Source: Shimia sp022448905
GTDB lineage: Bacteria > Pseudomonadota > Alphaproteobacteria > Rhodobacterales > Rhodobacteraceae
Direction of reading: 5' to 3'
Length of the DNA: 64,000 nucleotides
Assembly: GCF_047126315.1 (NCBI RefSeq)
Contig: NZ_CP138953.1
Span: 372,001 to 436,000 of the forward strand
Of the stretch, positions 52,913 to 62,477 are shown piece by piece; position 1 is the stretch's first letter, and every line of letters starts with the position of its first letter. Below the pieces are notes generated by a model. The model searched no databases. It saw only the letters and a list, made by a program, of their open reading frames with translations, and was not told the DNA's origin. The translations under genes and the position numbers were made by a program.

Positions 52913-55900
52913 TCAGGCGGGCGCGGCTGCCGCCGCCGCTTTCTTCTCGCGCCGCTCTTCTTTGCCAAAGAACACCAGATAGAACACCGGCGCCGCAATC
53001 AGCGTCAGGATGGTGGCAAAAGCCAGGCCGCCCATGATGGTGATCGCCATCGACACAAAGAACGCATCAGTCAACAACGGCGCCATGCCAAGGATGGTTG
53101 TGACCGCTGCCAGCATCACCGGCCGCAAACGCGACACGCTTGCCTTCACAATAGCGTCGCGCATCGGCAGGCCTTCGTCGCGCACAAAGTCGATTTCCTC
53201 AACCAGCACGATGCCGTTTTTGATCAACATGCCCGACAGGCTCAACAGGCCAAGCAAAGCGGTGAACGTAAACGGCATATCCGTACCCAACAGCCCCAGC
53301 ACCACGCCGTTCACCGACATCGGCACCAAAAGCCAGATGATGATCGGCTGACGGATGGCGTTGAACAACAGCACCGAAATCAGCACCATGATCAACAGGC
53401 TCAGCGGCAGTTGTTTGCCCAGGCTTTCCTGTGCTTCCGAACTGTTTTCCAACTCACCGCCCCATTCCATCTTGTAGCCGACCGGAATGTCCATCGCCTC
53501 AATTGGCCCTGTGACCTGCGCCTGTACCTGTGCCGCCGTCAGGCCAGAGCGGATGTCCGCTCCTACCGTGATGGTCGCCACGCGGTCGCGCCGATGGATC
53601 AGGGTGTTTTGCGTCTCATGCACAAAGCCATCGACCATCTGTTCCACTGGCACAAAGCTGTTGGAGGTGGTGGAGTAAACCACCTGATCCACCAACCCAA
53701 AAGCCCCGTCCGCCTGTCGTCGCAGGATAATCGGGATCAGACGTTCGTTCTCGCGGAACTCGCCCGTGGTCAGCCCGTCGGTGGCAAATTGGAACATGTC
53801 AGCGATGTCTTCGCGGTCCACACCGGCGGTCTGCGCCCGCTCTGTTGCGTAGATCGGTTTGATCACCAATTCCTGCTCACGCCAGTTGGTGCGCACGCTG
53901 GTGATGTCCTCGGTGGTTTGTGTCAGCACCTCCGCCGCTTGGGTCGCCAATTGGCGCAGCACCACAGGATCACTACCGGAGAAACGCACCTGAATTGGGT
54001 CGCCGCCACCTGGGCCAAAGACCAGTCGCTTGGTGCGGAACTCACCTTCAGGCAAGGCCTCTGCACCAAAGGCTTCCAGGTCCTTTTGCAGCGGCGGGAT
54101 CGCCTCAAGGTTTTCAGCCCGTACAATGATGTGGCCATAGCTTGGGTTGGCCTTCTCGGACTCATAGGTCAGCATAAACCGGGTCGCACCTTGACCGACA
54201 AAGGTGGCGTAGCTCACCACATCGTCGCGCTCCGCCAACCACTCTTCGAGCACCGCCATCTGATCCGACGTGGTCGCAATGGGCGTGCCCTGCTGCAGCT
54301 TGTAGTGCACAAAAAACAGCGGCGTATTGCTGTCCGGGAAGAACTGCTGCTTCATCAGGCCAAAGCCCGCGTAGCACACCGCCGTGACGGCAATGAGCCC
54401 CACAATCACCAACCACCGCAGCTTCAACGCCAGTCGCAGGCTTGCGCCATACATGCGGAAAATCAGCCCACCATAAGCGTCGCCCTCGCCACCGTTGCCT
54501 TGTTTAAACAGGTAGTGGCCAAGCATCGGCGTCACGGTCAGTGCCAGCACCCAGCTCAACAAAAGCGAAATGCCAATCACTGCAAACAGCGAGAACAGGA
54601 ATTCCCCGGTCGCATCCGGGCTCAGGCCGATGCCCGCAAAGGCCATGATGCCAATGATAGTCGCCCCCAGAAGCGGAATTTGCGTCTTGCCCGAGGCCTC
54701 ATCCGCCGCCTCTCGGCTGTTCTTGCCCTGCAGCATCGAAATCTGCATGCCCTCGGCGACCACAATCGCGTTGTCCACCAACATGCCCATCGCAATGATC
54801 AGCGCGCCAAGGGAAATCCGCTCCATCTCGATTGAAAACAGCCCCATAAAAAGGAAGGTGCCCACCACCGTCAGGAACAGGGTCACCCCCACCACCACGG
54901 CGGCGCGCCAACCCATGAAGACTGCCAGCACGGCAACCACAATGGCCACCGACATCGCAAGGTTGACAAGGAAGTCGTTGGAGGCTTTCTCCACCACCAC
55001 GTGCTGTTGATAGATCGGGTGCAGCTCGACACCTGCGGGAATGTCCCCGGCCATCTGCGCCAGCTTTTCATCGACGCGCTTGCCCACCACCACGATGTTT
55101 TCCGTGGCAATGCCAGCGACACCAAGCGTGAAGGCCTCTTCCCCGTTGAAGCGAATGATCTGACGCGGATTGTCCACCCGATCCCGGAACACGCGGCTGG
55201 TGTCAACAAGGTTCACAACCTTGCCATCCTGGCCCAGCGACAGTCCCGCGATTTCCGATACCGTGTCGGACCCATCGGGCCGCATGATACGGGTGCGGGC
55301 ACCGTCGATTGTCACGGTCCCGGCCGCATTCACCGCATCCGCATTGGCAATCGCACCCGCGATCGCGTTCAACGAGATGTTCTGGTTCACCGACAACGCC
55401 AGATTCGGCTCCACAAAGATCGCCTCTTCCGGCAGGCCTTGAATATCCACATCCGCCACGCCGTCCACGGTCAGCAATTCTCGCCGCAGGAACGTTGCCA
55501 GCTCATGTTTCTCCGCGTCGGAAAAGCCCTCGGCGGTCACGCCAAGGAAGATGCCAAACACATCGCCAAAGCTGTCATTCACCAGTGGCGTGCTCACCCC
55601 GGTGGGCAGATGCCGCCCCGCGTCCGCCACCTTGGCCCGCAGCCGTGTCCAAACCTCGGGCAGTTCATTGCCGTCATAGGTCGATTTGATGTGCACATCG
55701 ATCTGCGACACACCCGGCTGGTTGATCGAGGTGATGTAATCCACCTCTTCCATCTTCTGAATGGCAGATTCCAGAGGTTCGGACACCTCAATCGCCACCT
55801 GCTCCGATGTGGCGCCCGGGTATTGGGTGACAACAACCGCCTGTTTGATGGTGAAGGCCGGGTCTTCCAGCCGTCCCAGGTTCAAAAAGCTGACCGCACC

Positions 55901-55975
55901 GCCGATCAGGAAGATCAGGATGATCATCCATTTATAGATCGGCCGATCAATGGATCCGCGTGCAATATTGACCAT
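52913..55975 (-). CDS. RND efflux transporter permease
   Basis: 1020-aa inner-membrane pump of the AcrB-like HAE family with 12 membrane segments in two repeats and large periplasmic loops. The proton-relay helix 4 reads GMLVDNAIVVAEGM, so the Asp-Asp pair of AcrB is Asp-Asn here; the Lys of helix 10 is present in SGMLIKNGIVLVEE. Exports small amphiphilic compounds with the adaptor protein encoded upstream; no outer-membrane channel gene is nearby. ATG 55975, 11 nt after the adaptor stop. Confidence 0.95.
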   Translation of the reverse strand: MVNIARGSIDRPIYKWMIILIFLIGGAVSFLNLGRLEDPAFTIKQAVVVTQYPGATSEQVAIEVSEPLESAIQKMEEVDYITSINQPGVSQIDVHIKSTYDGNELPEVWTRLRAKVADAGRHLPTGVSTPLVNDSFGDVFGIFLGVTAEGFSDAEKHELATFLRRELLTVDGVADVDIQGLPEEAIFVEPNLALSVNQNISLNAIAGAIANADAVNAAGTVTIDGARTRIMRPDGSDTVSEIAGLSLGQDGKVVNLVDTSRVFRDRVDNPRQIIRFNGEEAFTLGVAGIATENIVVVGKRVDEKLAQMAGDIPAGVELHPIYQQHVVVEKASNDFLVNLAMSVAIVVAVLAVFMGWRAAVVVGVTLFLTVVGTFLFMGLFSIEMERISLGALIIAMGMLVDNAIVVAEGMQISMLQGKNSREAADEASGKTQIPLLGATIIGIMAFAGIGLSPDATGEFLFSLFAVIGISLLLSWVLALTVTPMLGHYLFKQGNGGEGDAYGGLIFRMYGASLRLALKLRWLVIVGLIAVTAVCYAGFGLMKQQFFPDSNTPLFFVHYKLQQGTPIATTSDQMAVLEEWLAERDDVVSYATFVGQGATRFMLTYESEKANPSYGHIIVRAENLEAIPPLQKDLEAFGAEALPEGEFRTKRLVFGPGGGDPIQVRFSGSDPVVLRQLATQAAEVLTQTTEDITSVRTNWREQELVIKPIYATERAQTAGVDREDIADMFQFATDGLTTGEFRENERLIPIILRRQADGAFGLVDQVVYSTTSNSFVPVEQMVDGFVHETQNTLIHRRDRVATITVGADIRSGLTAAQVQAQVTGPIEAMDIPVGYKMEWGGELENSSEAQESLGKQLPLSLLIMVLISVLLFNAIRQPIIIWLLVPMSVNGVVLGLLGTDMPFTFTALLGLLSLSGMLIKNGIVLVEEIDFVRDEGLPMRDAIVKASVSRLRPVMLAAVTTILGMAPLLTDAFFVSMAITIMGGLAFATILTLIAAPVFYLVFFGKEERREKKAAAAAAPA

Positions 55976-55986
55976 CGCCCGCGCCC

Positions 55987-57039
55987 TCAGTTGCCAAAGC
56001 CGACAAAGCGGCGCACGGCTTGGCCGTCACTCAAGGCACCGCCACCGGTCAGCACCACTTCGTCACCGTCGTTCAGGCCCGCATTGATACGTACCATGCC
56101 CGCTGTGGCCGGTTCGCTTTCCACGGCCACCCAGGTCACTTTGCCTTCGTCGCCGCCCTTTGGGTCAAACCGCATCACACCAGTTGCGCCTTTGTCATCC
56201 ACCACAATCGCCGTTGGCGGCACCAAAATGCCAGAGGAGGGTTCCGCCGCGCTCACAGTCACGGTTACGGACGAGCCCGGCAGGATCACTTTGCCTTCTG
56301 GCGGTGTCATGCCAAAGGTGATGCGGAAAGTCTGGCCCACGCTGCTGGTCTCCGCATCAAATTCGCGGATTTGCAGGTCAAACTCCTCGTCATTTCCGGG
56401 GAAACGCGCCTTGATGGTCACGTTCTGCTCATTGCCCGCGCGTTGGAACAGGATCTCCGGCACATCCACTTCAATGCGCAGTTCGCTCAGGTCGTGAATC
56501 CGTACCACCGGGCTGCCCGCGCTCACGGTGGTGAACAGCTCCACATTGCGGCTGGACACCAGCGCATCAAACGGCGCTGTCAACGTGGCATGGCGCAAAG
56601 ACCACTCGGCGTTCTTCACCGCAATCTGCGCCAAAGACGCCTGCGTTTCCGCGTCGTCCAGAGTCACTTGGCTCACCGTGTTGCCGCGCAGCTTGTTGAG
56701 ACGCTCCACCGTGCGATCTGCCTGTTCTTTCTGCAAAATCGCCTGATTGAGTTGCAGCTCAAAGATCTCCAGATCCAGCCGCGCAATCACATCGCCTTCG
56801 CCAATATTCAGACCTTCGGTCACCGGGAAGTCGACAATCTGCCCGCCAACCTGAAACGCCAAATCCACTGACTGACGCGCCTTCACCTGACCAAAGAACT
56901 GCCGCTCAAAGGCCACCGGCGCTTCGCTCACCACCATGAGTTTCACCGGCTTCAACACGTCTTGTGCTAGGGCTGCGACCGCGCCACTCACCGAGATCAT
57001 CGCCGCTGTGGCGCAGACTTTTCCAAACTGTTTCAGCAT
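55987..57039 (-). CDS. RND efflux periplasmic adaptor (membrane fusion protein)
   Basis: 350-aa periplasmic adaptor: signal peptide about 1-25 (MLKQFGKVCATAAMISVSGAVAALA, no lipobox), lipoyl halves around a short coiled-coil hairpin (EIFELQLNQAILQKEQADRTVERLNKLRGNTVSQVTLDDAETQ), then beta-barrel and membrane-proximal domains. The start overlaps the MarR gene by 7 nt. Confidence 0.94.
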   Translation of the reverse strand: MLKQFGKVCATAAMISVSGAVAALAQDVLKPVKLMVVSEAPVAFERQFFGQVKARQSVDLAFQVGGQIVDFPVTEGLNIGEGDVIARLDLEIFELQLNQAILQKEQADRTVERLNKLRGNTVSQVTLDDAETQASLAQIAVKNAEWSLRHATLTAPFDALVSSRNVELFTTVSAGSPVVRIHDLSELRIEVDVPEILFQRAGNEQNVTIKARFPGNDEEFDLQIREFDAETSSVGQTFRITFGMTPPEGKVILPGSSVTVTVSAAEPSSGILVPPTAIVVDDKGATGVMRFDPKGGDEGKVTWVAVESEPATAGMVRINAGLNDGDEVVLTGGGALSDGQAVRRFVGFGN

Positions 57040-57503
57040 TCTTTTTCCTCCAACAACCCGGCCGCAACAGCACCGGGCATGGCCTTTACAGCCAATTTGG
57101 CAAACTGGGAGATTTCATCGACGGTCATGCCGCAAATCTCGCGGAACCGGAGCTTGACTGCGTCCATCAACGTGGCTCGCGCGGCCAGCCCATCCGGGGT
57201 CAATTCTAACACAAGCGCGCGCCGGTCCTTTGGATCACGGTTTCTCTCAACAAACCCGCGCGCTTCCAACGCGTCCGCCACCGGTGTGATCGCCGAGGGA
57301 ATACAGAAGGTGTCCTCCGCCAAAACCCCCATGCGTTTGGGCCGGTCCATAAACACCAGAATCCGCCGTTCCATTTTGGTGAGGGGCGGGTCGATGTTGA
57401 TGTCTTCCAGCTCCGCCTCAATCTGGTTGAACAGGGCAAAGACACCGATGATCGCCAGAAACTCATCCGGCAGATCGGTGTTGGAAAATAAGTCGTCGGG
57501 CAC
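57033..57503 (-). CDS. MarR family repressor of the efflux operon
   Basis: 156-aa winged-helix regulator with the MarR wing DRPKRMGVLAEDTFCIPSAITPVADALEARGFVERNRDPKDRRALVLELTPDG. It is the first gene of the operon and is translationally coupled to the adaptor gene. The start is GTG 57503. A perfect palindrome 17 nt upstream points to autoregulation; the inducer is unknown. Confidence 0.92.
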   Translation of the reverse strand: MPDDLFSNTDLPDEFLAIIGVFALFNQIEAELEDINIDPPLTKMERRILVFMDRPKRMGVLAEDTFCIPSAITPVADALEARGFVERNRDPKDRRALVLELTPDGLAARATLMDAVKLRFREICGMTVDEISQFAKLAVKAMPGAVAAGLLEEKEC

Positions 57504-57519
57504 GCGCGAATCCCTAAGG

Positions 57520-57538
57520 TATTTCAGTTTCTGAAATA
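57520..57538. promoter_or_regulatory. MarR operator
   Basis: TATTTCAG-ttt-CTGAAATA, a perfect 8-bp inverted repeat ending 17 nt upstream of the marR start. Length and position fit MarR autorepressor sites. Confidence 0.7.
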
Positions 57539-57771
57539 TCCAAATACAGAAGCTTTATGAACAAACAAGGGGCAAGGCTGCAAAATGCATGCAGGGTCGA
57601 CACATCTATTCGACTGATATGGGGGACAATACCTGCAACACGACACCGGTAGAACACGCATGCTTCTCGAAAATTTTATTAGAAGTCATAGCGTTACGTC
57701 CTCACCTGAGTGATTAAATTAACACTGTCACGGTATGCATGCTTCACCAAAGACTATGTGGTACGTGAACT

Positions 57772-60051
57772 ATGGTGGCAGACCCCGGACAACAGTTGCG
57801 ACGCTCGGCCAAGCTGGCAGCCCGCCAGCGCGGTCTATTGGTGCAATATGCATCAGAGCGTGTGCGCGCTCTGAAACAGCGTACCGTGATTTACTCCCTG
57901 GGTGCGTTGATGATCGTTCTGGCCACCGGACCAGTTGTTGGGGGATGCGCCACAGCCATGCTGCTCATCGGCGAAGCGGTCGACATGTGGGTGCTGCGGC
58001 GTATTCCAGCACGCCTGCGGGCCGGAGAAAGCCATGCCGCCCTTCTGCGGGCCGCGGTGATGAGCGGCGCGTTTCAAGCCATCTCGATGTTCCTTGCTAC
58101 GACGCTCTACGTGGTCGTGATCGGCAAAGAGGCTTCGATCATGGGAGTCGCAGGGGTGCTGGGCATGGGCATTGTCAATGGCGCGCTCATCCTGCCGACC
58201 AACCCCAAATTGGCCATCTTCAAGATGGGTCTGTTTGTCCTAACACCCCTATTTCTACTGGTGCTGCAAGCGATCCGCTTTGGCGGCGAAATGGCGATGC
58301 CGCATGTGAATGTGCCGGAACTGATGGTGGTCATCAGCATGGGCTATATGTGCTTTTCCTTTGTCAAAGCCGGCGTGGATAACTTCCGCAAAACCGAAGC
58401 CCTGCAAAACAGCCAGAAAAACCTCACCGCCGCCAATGACGCGCTCAGCAAGCATCGCAACGAGTTGCAGCGCCTGTCCATGGTGGCGCGCAAAACCAAC
58501 GACGCGGTGATCCTGTCCAATCCAGCGCAGGAAATCGAATGGGTGAACGAGGCTTTTACCACCCTGACAGGCATCCCGGCCAAGGACATCATTGGCAAGC
58601 CCACCAGCCTTTTGGCTCAGCTCACAAATGCGGACACCGACATCACCAAGAAAGTAGCCAAGGCGATGCGGACGGGTGGAGACGGAAAAATTGAGGTGCG
58701 TCACAAGCTCGCAGACGGCCGCGAACGCTGGGGTGAAATGCAGATGCTGCCGGTGAAAAACGCCGATGACGAAGTGGAGTTCTTTGTCACCATCGCCCGC
58801 GACATCACAGCCATCAAAGACCACTCAAACACCATGCGTAAGGCCCGCCAGGCCGCCGAAGAAGCAGCCCGCACCAAGGCTGATTTCCTGGCCAACATGA
58901 GCCATGAAATCCGGACACCGCTCACCGGCATCATCGGCATGGCCGACCTGCTGTCGGACACCGAACAGACCGAAGAGCAGGATGACTACACCAAAACCAT
59001 CATTGGCTCTTCGCGCAGCCTGCTGACGATCATCAACGACATTCTCGACCTGTCCAAACTGGACGCAGGCAAGTTGCAGATCACCAACAGCATCTTTGAC
59101 ACCCGCGCCTGCTTCAGGGAAACGCTGCGCCTTTTGGAAACTGCCGCCTATGACAAGGGCATTGGACTTAACCTGCACATCGCCGAGGATGTGCCCGCGC
59201 ACCTCTTTGCGGATGACGTGCGCCTGCGCCAGATTGCAACCAACATCATCGGCAACGCCACCAAATTCACAGAATTTGGTAAAATTGACGTAGATGTATG
59301 GATGGACGGTCTCGACGAAGATGACAGCATGGCGGCGCTGACCCTGAACTTTGCCGTGCAGGACACCGGCATCGGCATCCCCAAAGACAAGCTTGCCGCC
59401 ATTTTTGACGAATTTACTCAGGCCGAAACCTCCACCACCCGCCGTTTTGGCGGCACCGGTCTGGGCCTCTCGATCTGTCGCATCCTGACCGAACGCATGG
59501 GTGGGGAAATCTCCGTCACCTCCGAGTTTGGCGAAGGCTCTCGCTTCCAGGTGAGCCTGCCCGTTGAGCTGCCTCCGGCAGGAGCGCCACAATTGACCGA
59601 AGCCAAGGCCACCGAAGTGCTGGACTATGACGCCTTGGACCTCGCCGGCCTCAATGTGCTTGTGGCCGAGGACAACCGAACCAACCGCTTGCTGGTCGCC
59701 AAATACCTGGAGAAACTGCCGATCACTCTAAGCTTTGCCAATGACGGCTATGAAGCCGTAGAGGCCACGCTGGAAACACCGCCAGACCTGATCTTCATGG
59801 ACATGTCGATGCCAAATATGAGCGGGATCGAAGCCACAGAAGCCATTCGCGCCAGCGCCGTTCACCAGCCGCGCATCGTGGCGCTGACCGCCAATGCGTT
59901 TGAGGCGGAAAAACGCGCCTGTTTGCAAGCTGGCATGGATGATTTCCTCACCAAGCCCATCCGCCGCGCCGATCTGGTCGACTGCTTGCTGCGCCACGTG
60001 GGTCACCGCAACACGCCTTCCTCGGCCGTACAGTCGGCGCTTCAAGCCTGA
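57772..60051 (+). CDS. Membrane hybrid histidine kinase with PAS and receiver domains
   Basis: 759-aa sensor kinase. N-terminal membrane domain with about six segments (about residues 38-205), coiled coil, PAS domain (about 230-350, NDAVILSNPAQEIEWVNEAF), HisKA with His378 (NMSHEIRTPLTGIIG), HATPase (DTGIGIPKDKL, GGTGLGLSICRILTERMGG) and a C-terminal receiver with Asp677 (LIFMDMSMPNMSG). No cognate regulator gene is adjacent. Start ATG 57772; the ribosome binding site is weak. Confidence 0.93.
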   Translation: MVADPGQQLRRSAKLAARQRGLLVQYASERVRALKQRTVIYSLGALMIVLATGPVVGGCATAMLLIGEAVDMWVLRRIPARLRAGESHAALLRAAVMSGAFQAISMFLATTLYVVVIGKEASIMGVAGVLGMGIVNGALILPTNPKLAIFKMGLFVLTPLFLLVLQAIRFGGEMAMPHVNVPELMVVISMGYMCFSFVKAGVDNFRKTEALQNSQKNLTAANDALSKHRNELQRLSMVARKTNDAVILSNPAQEIEWVNEAFTTLTGIPAKDIIGKPTSLLAQLTNADTDITKKVAKAMRTGGDGKIEVRHKLADGRERWGEMQMLPVKNADDEVEFFVTIARDITAIKDHSNTMRKARQAAEEAARTKADFLANMSHEIRTPLTGIIGMADLLSDTEQTEEQDDYTKTIIGSSRSLLTIINDILDLSKLDAGKLQITNSIFDTRACFRETLRLLETAAYDKGIGLNLHIAEDVPAHLFADDVRLRQIATNIIGNATKFTEFGKIDVDVWMDGLDEDDSMAALTLNFAVQDTGIGIPKDKLAAIFDEFTQAETSTTRRFGGTGLGLSICRILTERMGGEISVTSEFGEGSRFQVSLPVELPPAGAPQLTEAKATEVLDYDALDLAGLNVLVAEDNRTNRLLVAKYLEKLPITLSFANDGYEAVEATLETPPDLIFMDMSMPNMSGIEATEAIRASAVHQPRIVALTANAFEAEKRACLQAGMDDFLTKPIRRADLVDCLLRHVGHRNTPSSAVQSALQA

Positions 60052-60357
60052 TCGCCTTACCTTGTCAAATTCTCAGCTCATGAACCCTCTGCACGCCCTG
60101 TTTGGACGCGTGTCGTCGACTGAGTGCCGCCTATCCTCCCACTTCCAGACAACCTAGTCTCTGACTCCAGAAGGCAATTAAGCCAGCCGCGCACGGCAAC
60201 AAAATGGCACGCCCCGATTGGCGACACTCCAGATCTCCGGCCCCACTCTCAGAGCTTCTCACCTCCCGGCGGGCTGCCGGCGCGCCCGCCTTGCGCGCAT
60301 CAAAAAAGGGCGACATGCCCTAACATGCCGCCCCTCGCGCGTGTCTTGTTGTGTGGC
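60052..60357. other. Intergenic stretch before the flagellar genes
   Basis: 306 nt between the convergent kinase and flgI genes. Contains the flgI-side terminator (60302-60334) and a GC-rich imperfect repeat near 60265-60292; no gene seen. Confidence 0.5.
60302..60334 (-). terminator. Terminator after flgI
   Basis: Stem GGGCGACATG / CATGCCGCCC (one mismatch) with a 6-nt loop, followed on the minus strand by TTTTTT. Confidence 0.85.
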
Positions 60358-61458
60358 TTAGCGCACAATGAACTCCGCGTGCAGCGCACCCGCCGCTTTG
60401 ATGCTCTTGAGGATGTCGATCATATCGCGCGGGGCCACTCCCAGCGCGTTCAGACCTTCGATCACTTCACTCAGCGACGTGCCCATCGGCACCTCGGCGA
60501 GGCCAATGCCTTCATCCTCATCAATCTCCGCCTCGGTGCGCGGCACCACCACGGTTTCGCCATCGGCAAACGGGTTTGGTTGCACCACCAACGGGGTTTC
60601 TTGTACCCTGAGCGTTAGGCCACCTTGGGAGACCGCCACACGGGAAATCCGCACATCGTCGCCCATCACAATGGTGCCGGAACGTTGATCGACCACCACG
60701 CGGGCCTTGCGTTCGGGCTCCACAGAGATGTTTTCAATCTGGCTCAGCGCATGAGCTGGAGAGGGCTGATTGGTGCGATCGATATCTACCTGCACGGTGC
60801 CCGCATCCAGCATCAGTGCCACACGGCGGCCATAGCTTCGGTTGATCGCTTCCTCAATCCGACCGGCTGTTGTGAAATCCGGCTCCCGCAACGCCAGACG
60901 CATGTTGGTCAGCGTGGAAAAATCGAAGTCGATCTCTCTCTCAATGCGGGCGCCGGAGGGGATCACACCCGACGTGGGCACGCCCTTGACGACGCCGCCG
61001 GCCTCGCCTTCGGCTGCCACGCCCCCTGCGATCACCGTGCCCTGGGCGACTGCGTAGATCTCACCATCGGCAGCATTCATCGGCGTCATTACCAATGTGC
61101 CGCCCAAAAGGCTTTTGGCATCGCCAATTGCCGAAATGGTCACATCCACCGTGCCGCCTGCGCGGGCAAAGGGCGGAAGCGTTGCGGTTACAAACACCGC
61201 CGCCACATTTTTGGGACGCATGTTCTCGCCGGTGATGTTCACACCCAACCGTTCGAGAATATTGCTCATAATTTCTTCGGTAAACGGCGCATTCCGCAGC
61301 CCGTCCCCGGTTCCGTTCAGGCCAACCACCAAACCGTAGCCAACCAGATCATTGCCTCGTACACCGTCAAATTCTACCAGATCTTTGATCCGGATCGGCG
61401 CTGCTGCTGCCATGACTGGCATCAGTACGAGGAGCAGTAGCATTCTTGCTAAGCCCAT
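60358..61458 (-). CDS. flgI: Flagellar P-ring protein FlgI
   Basis: 366-aa periplasmic protein forming the P ring around the flagellar rod. Signal peptide about 1-19 (MGLARMLLLLVLMPVMAAA), mature start APIRIKDLVEFDGVRGNDLVGYGLVVGLNGTGDG, and the conserved end APRDMIDILKSIKAAGALHAEFIVR. I prefer ATG 61458, 8 nt after AAGGTGA; a GTG at 61470 overlapping the flgL stop is possible. Confidence 0.97.
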   Translation of the reverse strand: MGLARMLLLLVLMPVMAAAAPIRIKDLVEFDGVRGNDLVGYGLVVGLNGTGDGLRNAPFTEEIMSNILERLGVNITGENMRPKNVAAVFVTATLPPFARAGGTVDVTISAIGDAKSLLGGTLVMTPMNAADGEIYAVAQGTVIAGGVAAEGEAGGVVKGVPTSGVIPSGARIEREIDFDFSTLTNMRLALREPDFTTAGRIEEAINRSYGRRVALMLDAGTVQVDIDRTNQPSPAHALSQIENISVEPERKARVVVDQRSGTIVMGDDVRISRVAVSQGGLTLRVQETPLVVQPNPFADGETVVVPRTEAEIDEDEGIGLAEVPMGTSLSEVIEGLNALGVAPRDMIDILKSIKAAGALHAEFIVR

Positions 61459-61466
61459 GAGATCAT

Positions 61467-62477
61467 TCACCTTACATAGTTTGCCAACGTGAGTTGGGAG
61501 AGACGGGCCGTGATCGTGTAGACCATCTCAAGTTGCACCTGCACGGCCTGCAGCTTGCCCGCCACATCCGTTTGGTCCGCAGAGAGCAGATCGCTCTGCG
61601 TCATCAGCATCGAGCTGCGCGACAGAGAATTCTCCGCCATCGCATTCTCGACACGTTCCTGGTTAAAACCGATGTCCGCGCGCACGCTTGTCAGGTTGTC
61701 CTGACCAGTCAAAAGCCGCTCACCGGCAATTTCCATCAGCTGTTTCTGCTCGGTGAGGTCCAGGTTCAGGCCCGGATCCAAGGCCAGCGCGGCCAGTGCG
61801 GAATCGCGCATCGCTTCGCGCAGCTCTGTGCTGTCGGCGCGGACATTAAAGTCCGCCGACTGGTTGTCGTTCAGGCGCATCGGTGCCAGATCGTTGAGAG
61901 ATCCGGTGTAGGCACCGGTTTCAAAGCCACCTCCAGCGGACATGAAATAGTCATCCACCGCGGTCACAATGTCGGAAATGGTGGCCGACCCTGCAACAGC
62001 TGCAGAAATCTGCGTCATCATACTGTTGGCATCAACCAACGGCGCGCCATCGGTGGCGGTGCCCGCAAAAAGAGAGCGGTCCGCCACGCGCCCGTTCAAC
62101 GCGCTGACAATTGCCTCAAAATCATTGCGGGCGGTTTTGGCCACACTGACCACAGACGCCGAGAGGCCGGATTCGGAGGCAGACAACAGATCGCGGCCCA
62201 GATCACCGGTCACGGTTTGGATCTGATCCAGAGTGGACTGCGCGGTTTCCAGAAACAGCGACGCGTCTTTGGCCGCAATGTCATAGCCTTCCAAAACGGT
62301 CAGCTGACGCTCCACACCCGCAAGCATGTTGAAATCGCCTTTTAACGCCTTCGCCACATCCGCCTTACGGCCCGAGCCCAGCTCATAAGCTAGCCGGTTG
62401 AGGTCCTGCTTAACCGAAGTTGTGCGGCGCGTGTTCATCATGTGCTGCGCCATGTCACCTATCGATGTAATGGTCAT
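61467..62477 (-). CDS. flgL: Flagellar hook-filament junction protein FlgL
   Basis: 336-aa flagellin-like protein, helical ends with a variable centre. The C-terminus (SLSRSSMLMTQSDLLSADQTDVAGKLQAVQVQLEMVYTITARLSQLTLANYV) is flagellin-type. Gene order flgK-flgL-flgI with ATGA overlap supports the assignment. Exported by the flagellar type III apparatus, hence no signal peptide. Confidence 0.93.
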   Translation of the reverse strand: MTITSIGDMAQHMMNTRRTTSVKQDLNRLAYELGSGRKADVAKALKGDFNMLAGVERQLTVLEGYDIAAKDASLFLETAQSTLDQIQTVTGDLGRDLLSASESGLSASVVSVAKTARNDFEAIVSALNGRVADRSLFAGTATDGAPLVDANSMMTQISAAVAGSATISDIVTAVDDYFMSAGGGFETGAYTGSLNDLAPMRLNDNQSADFNVRADSTELREAMRDSALAALALDPGLNLDLTEQKQLMEIAGERLLTGQDNLTSVRADIGFNQERVENAMAENSLSRSSMLMTQSDLLSADQTDVAGKLQAVQVQLEMVYTITARLSQLTLANYVR

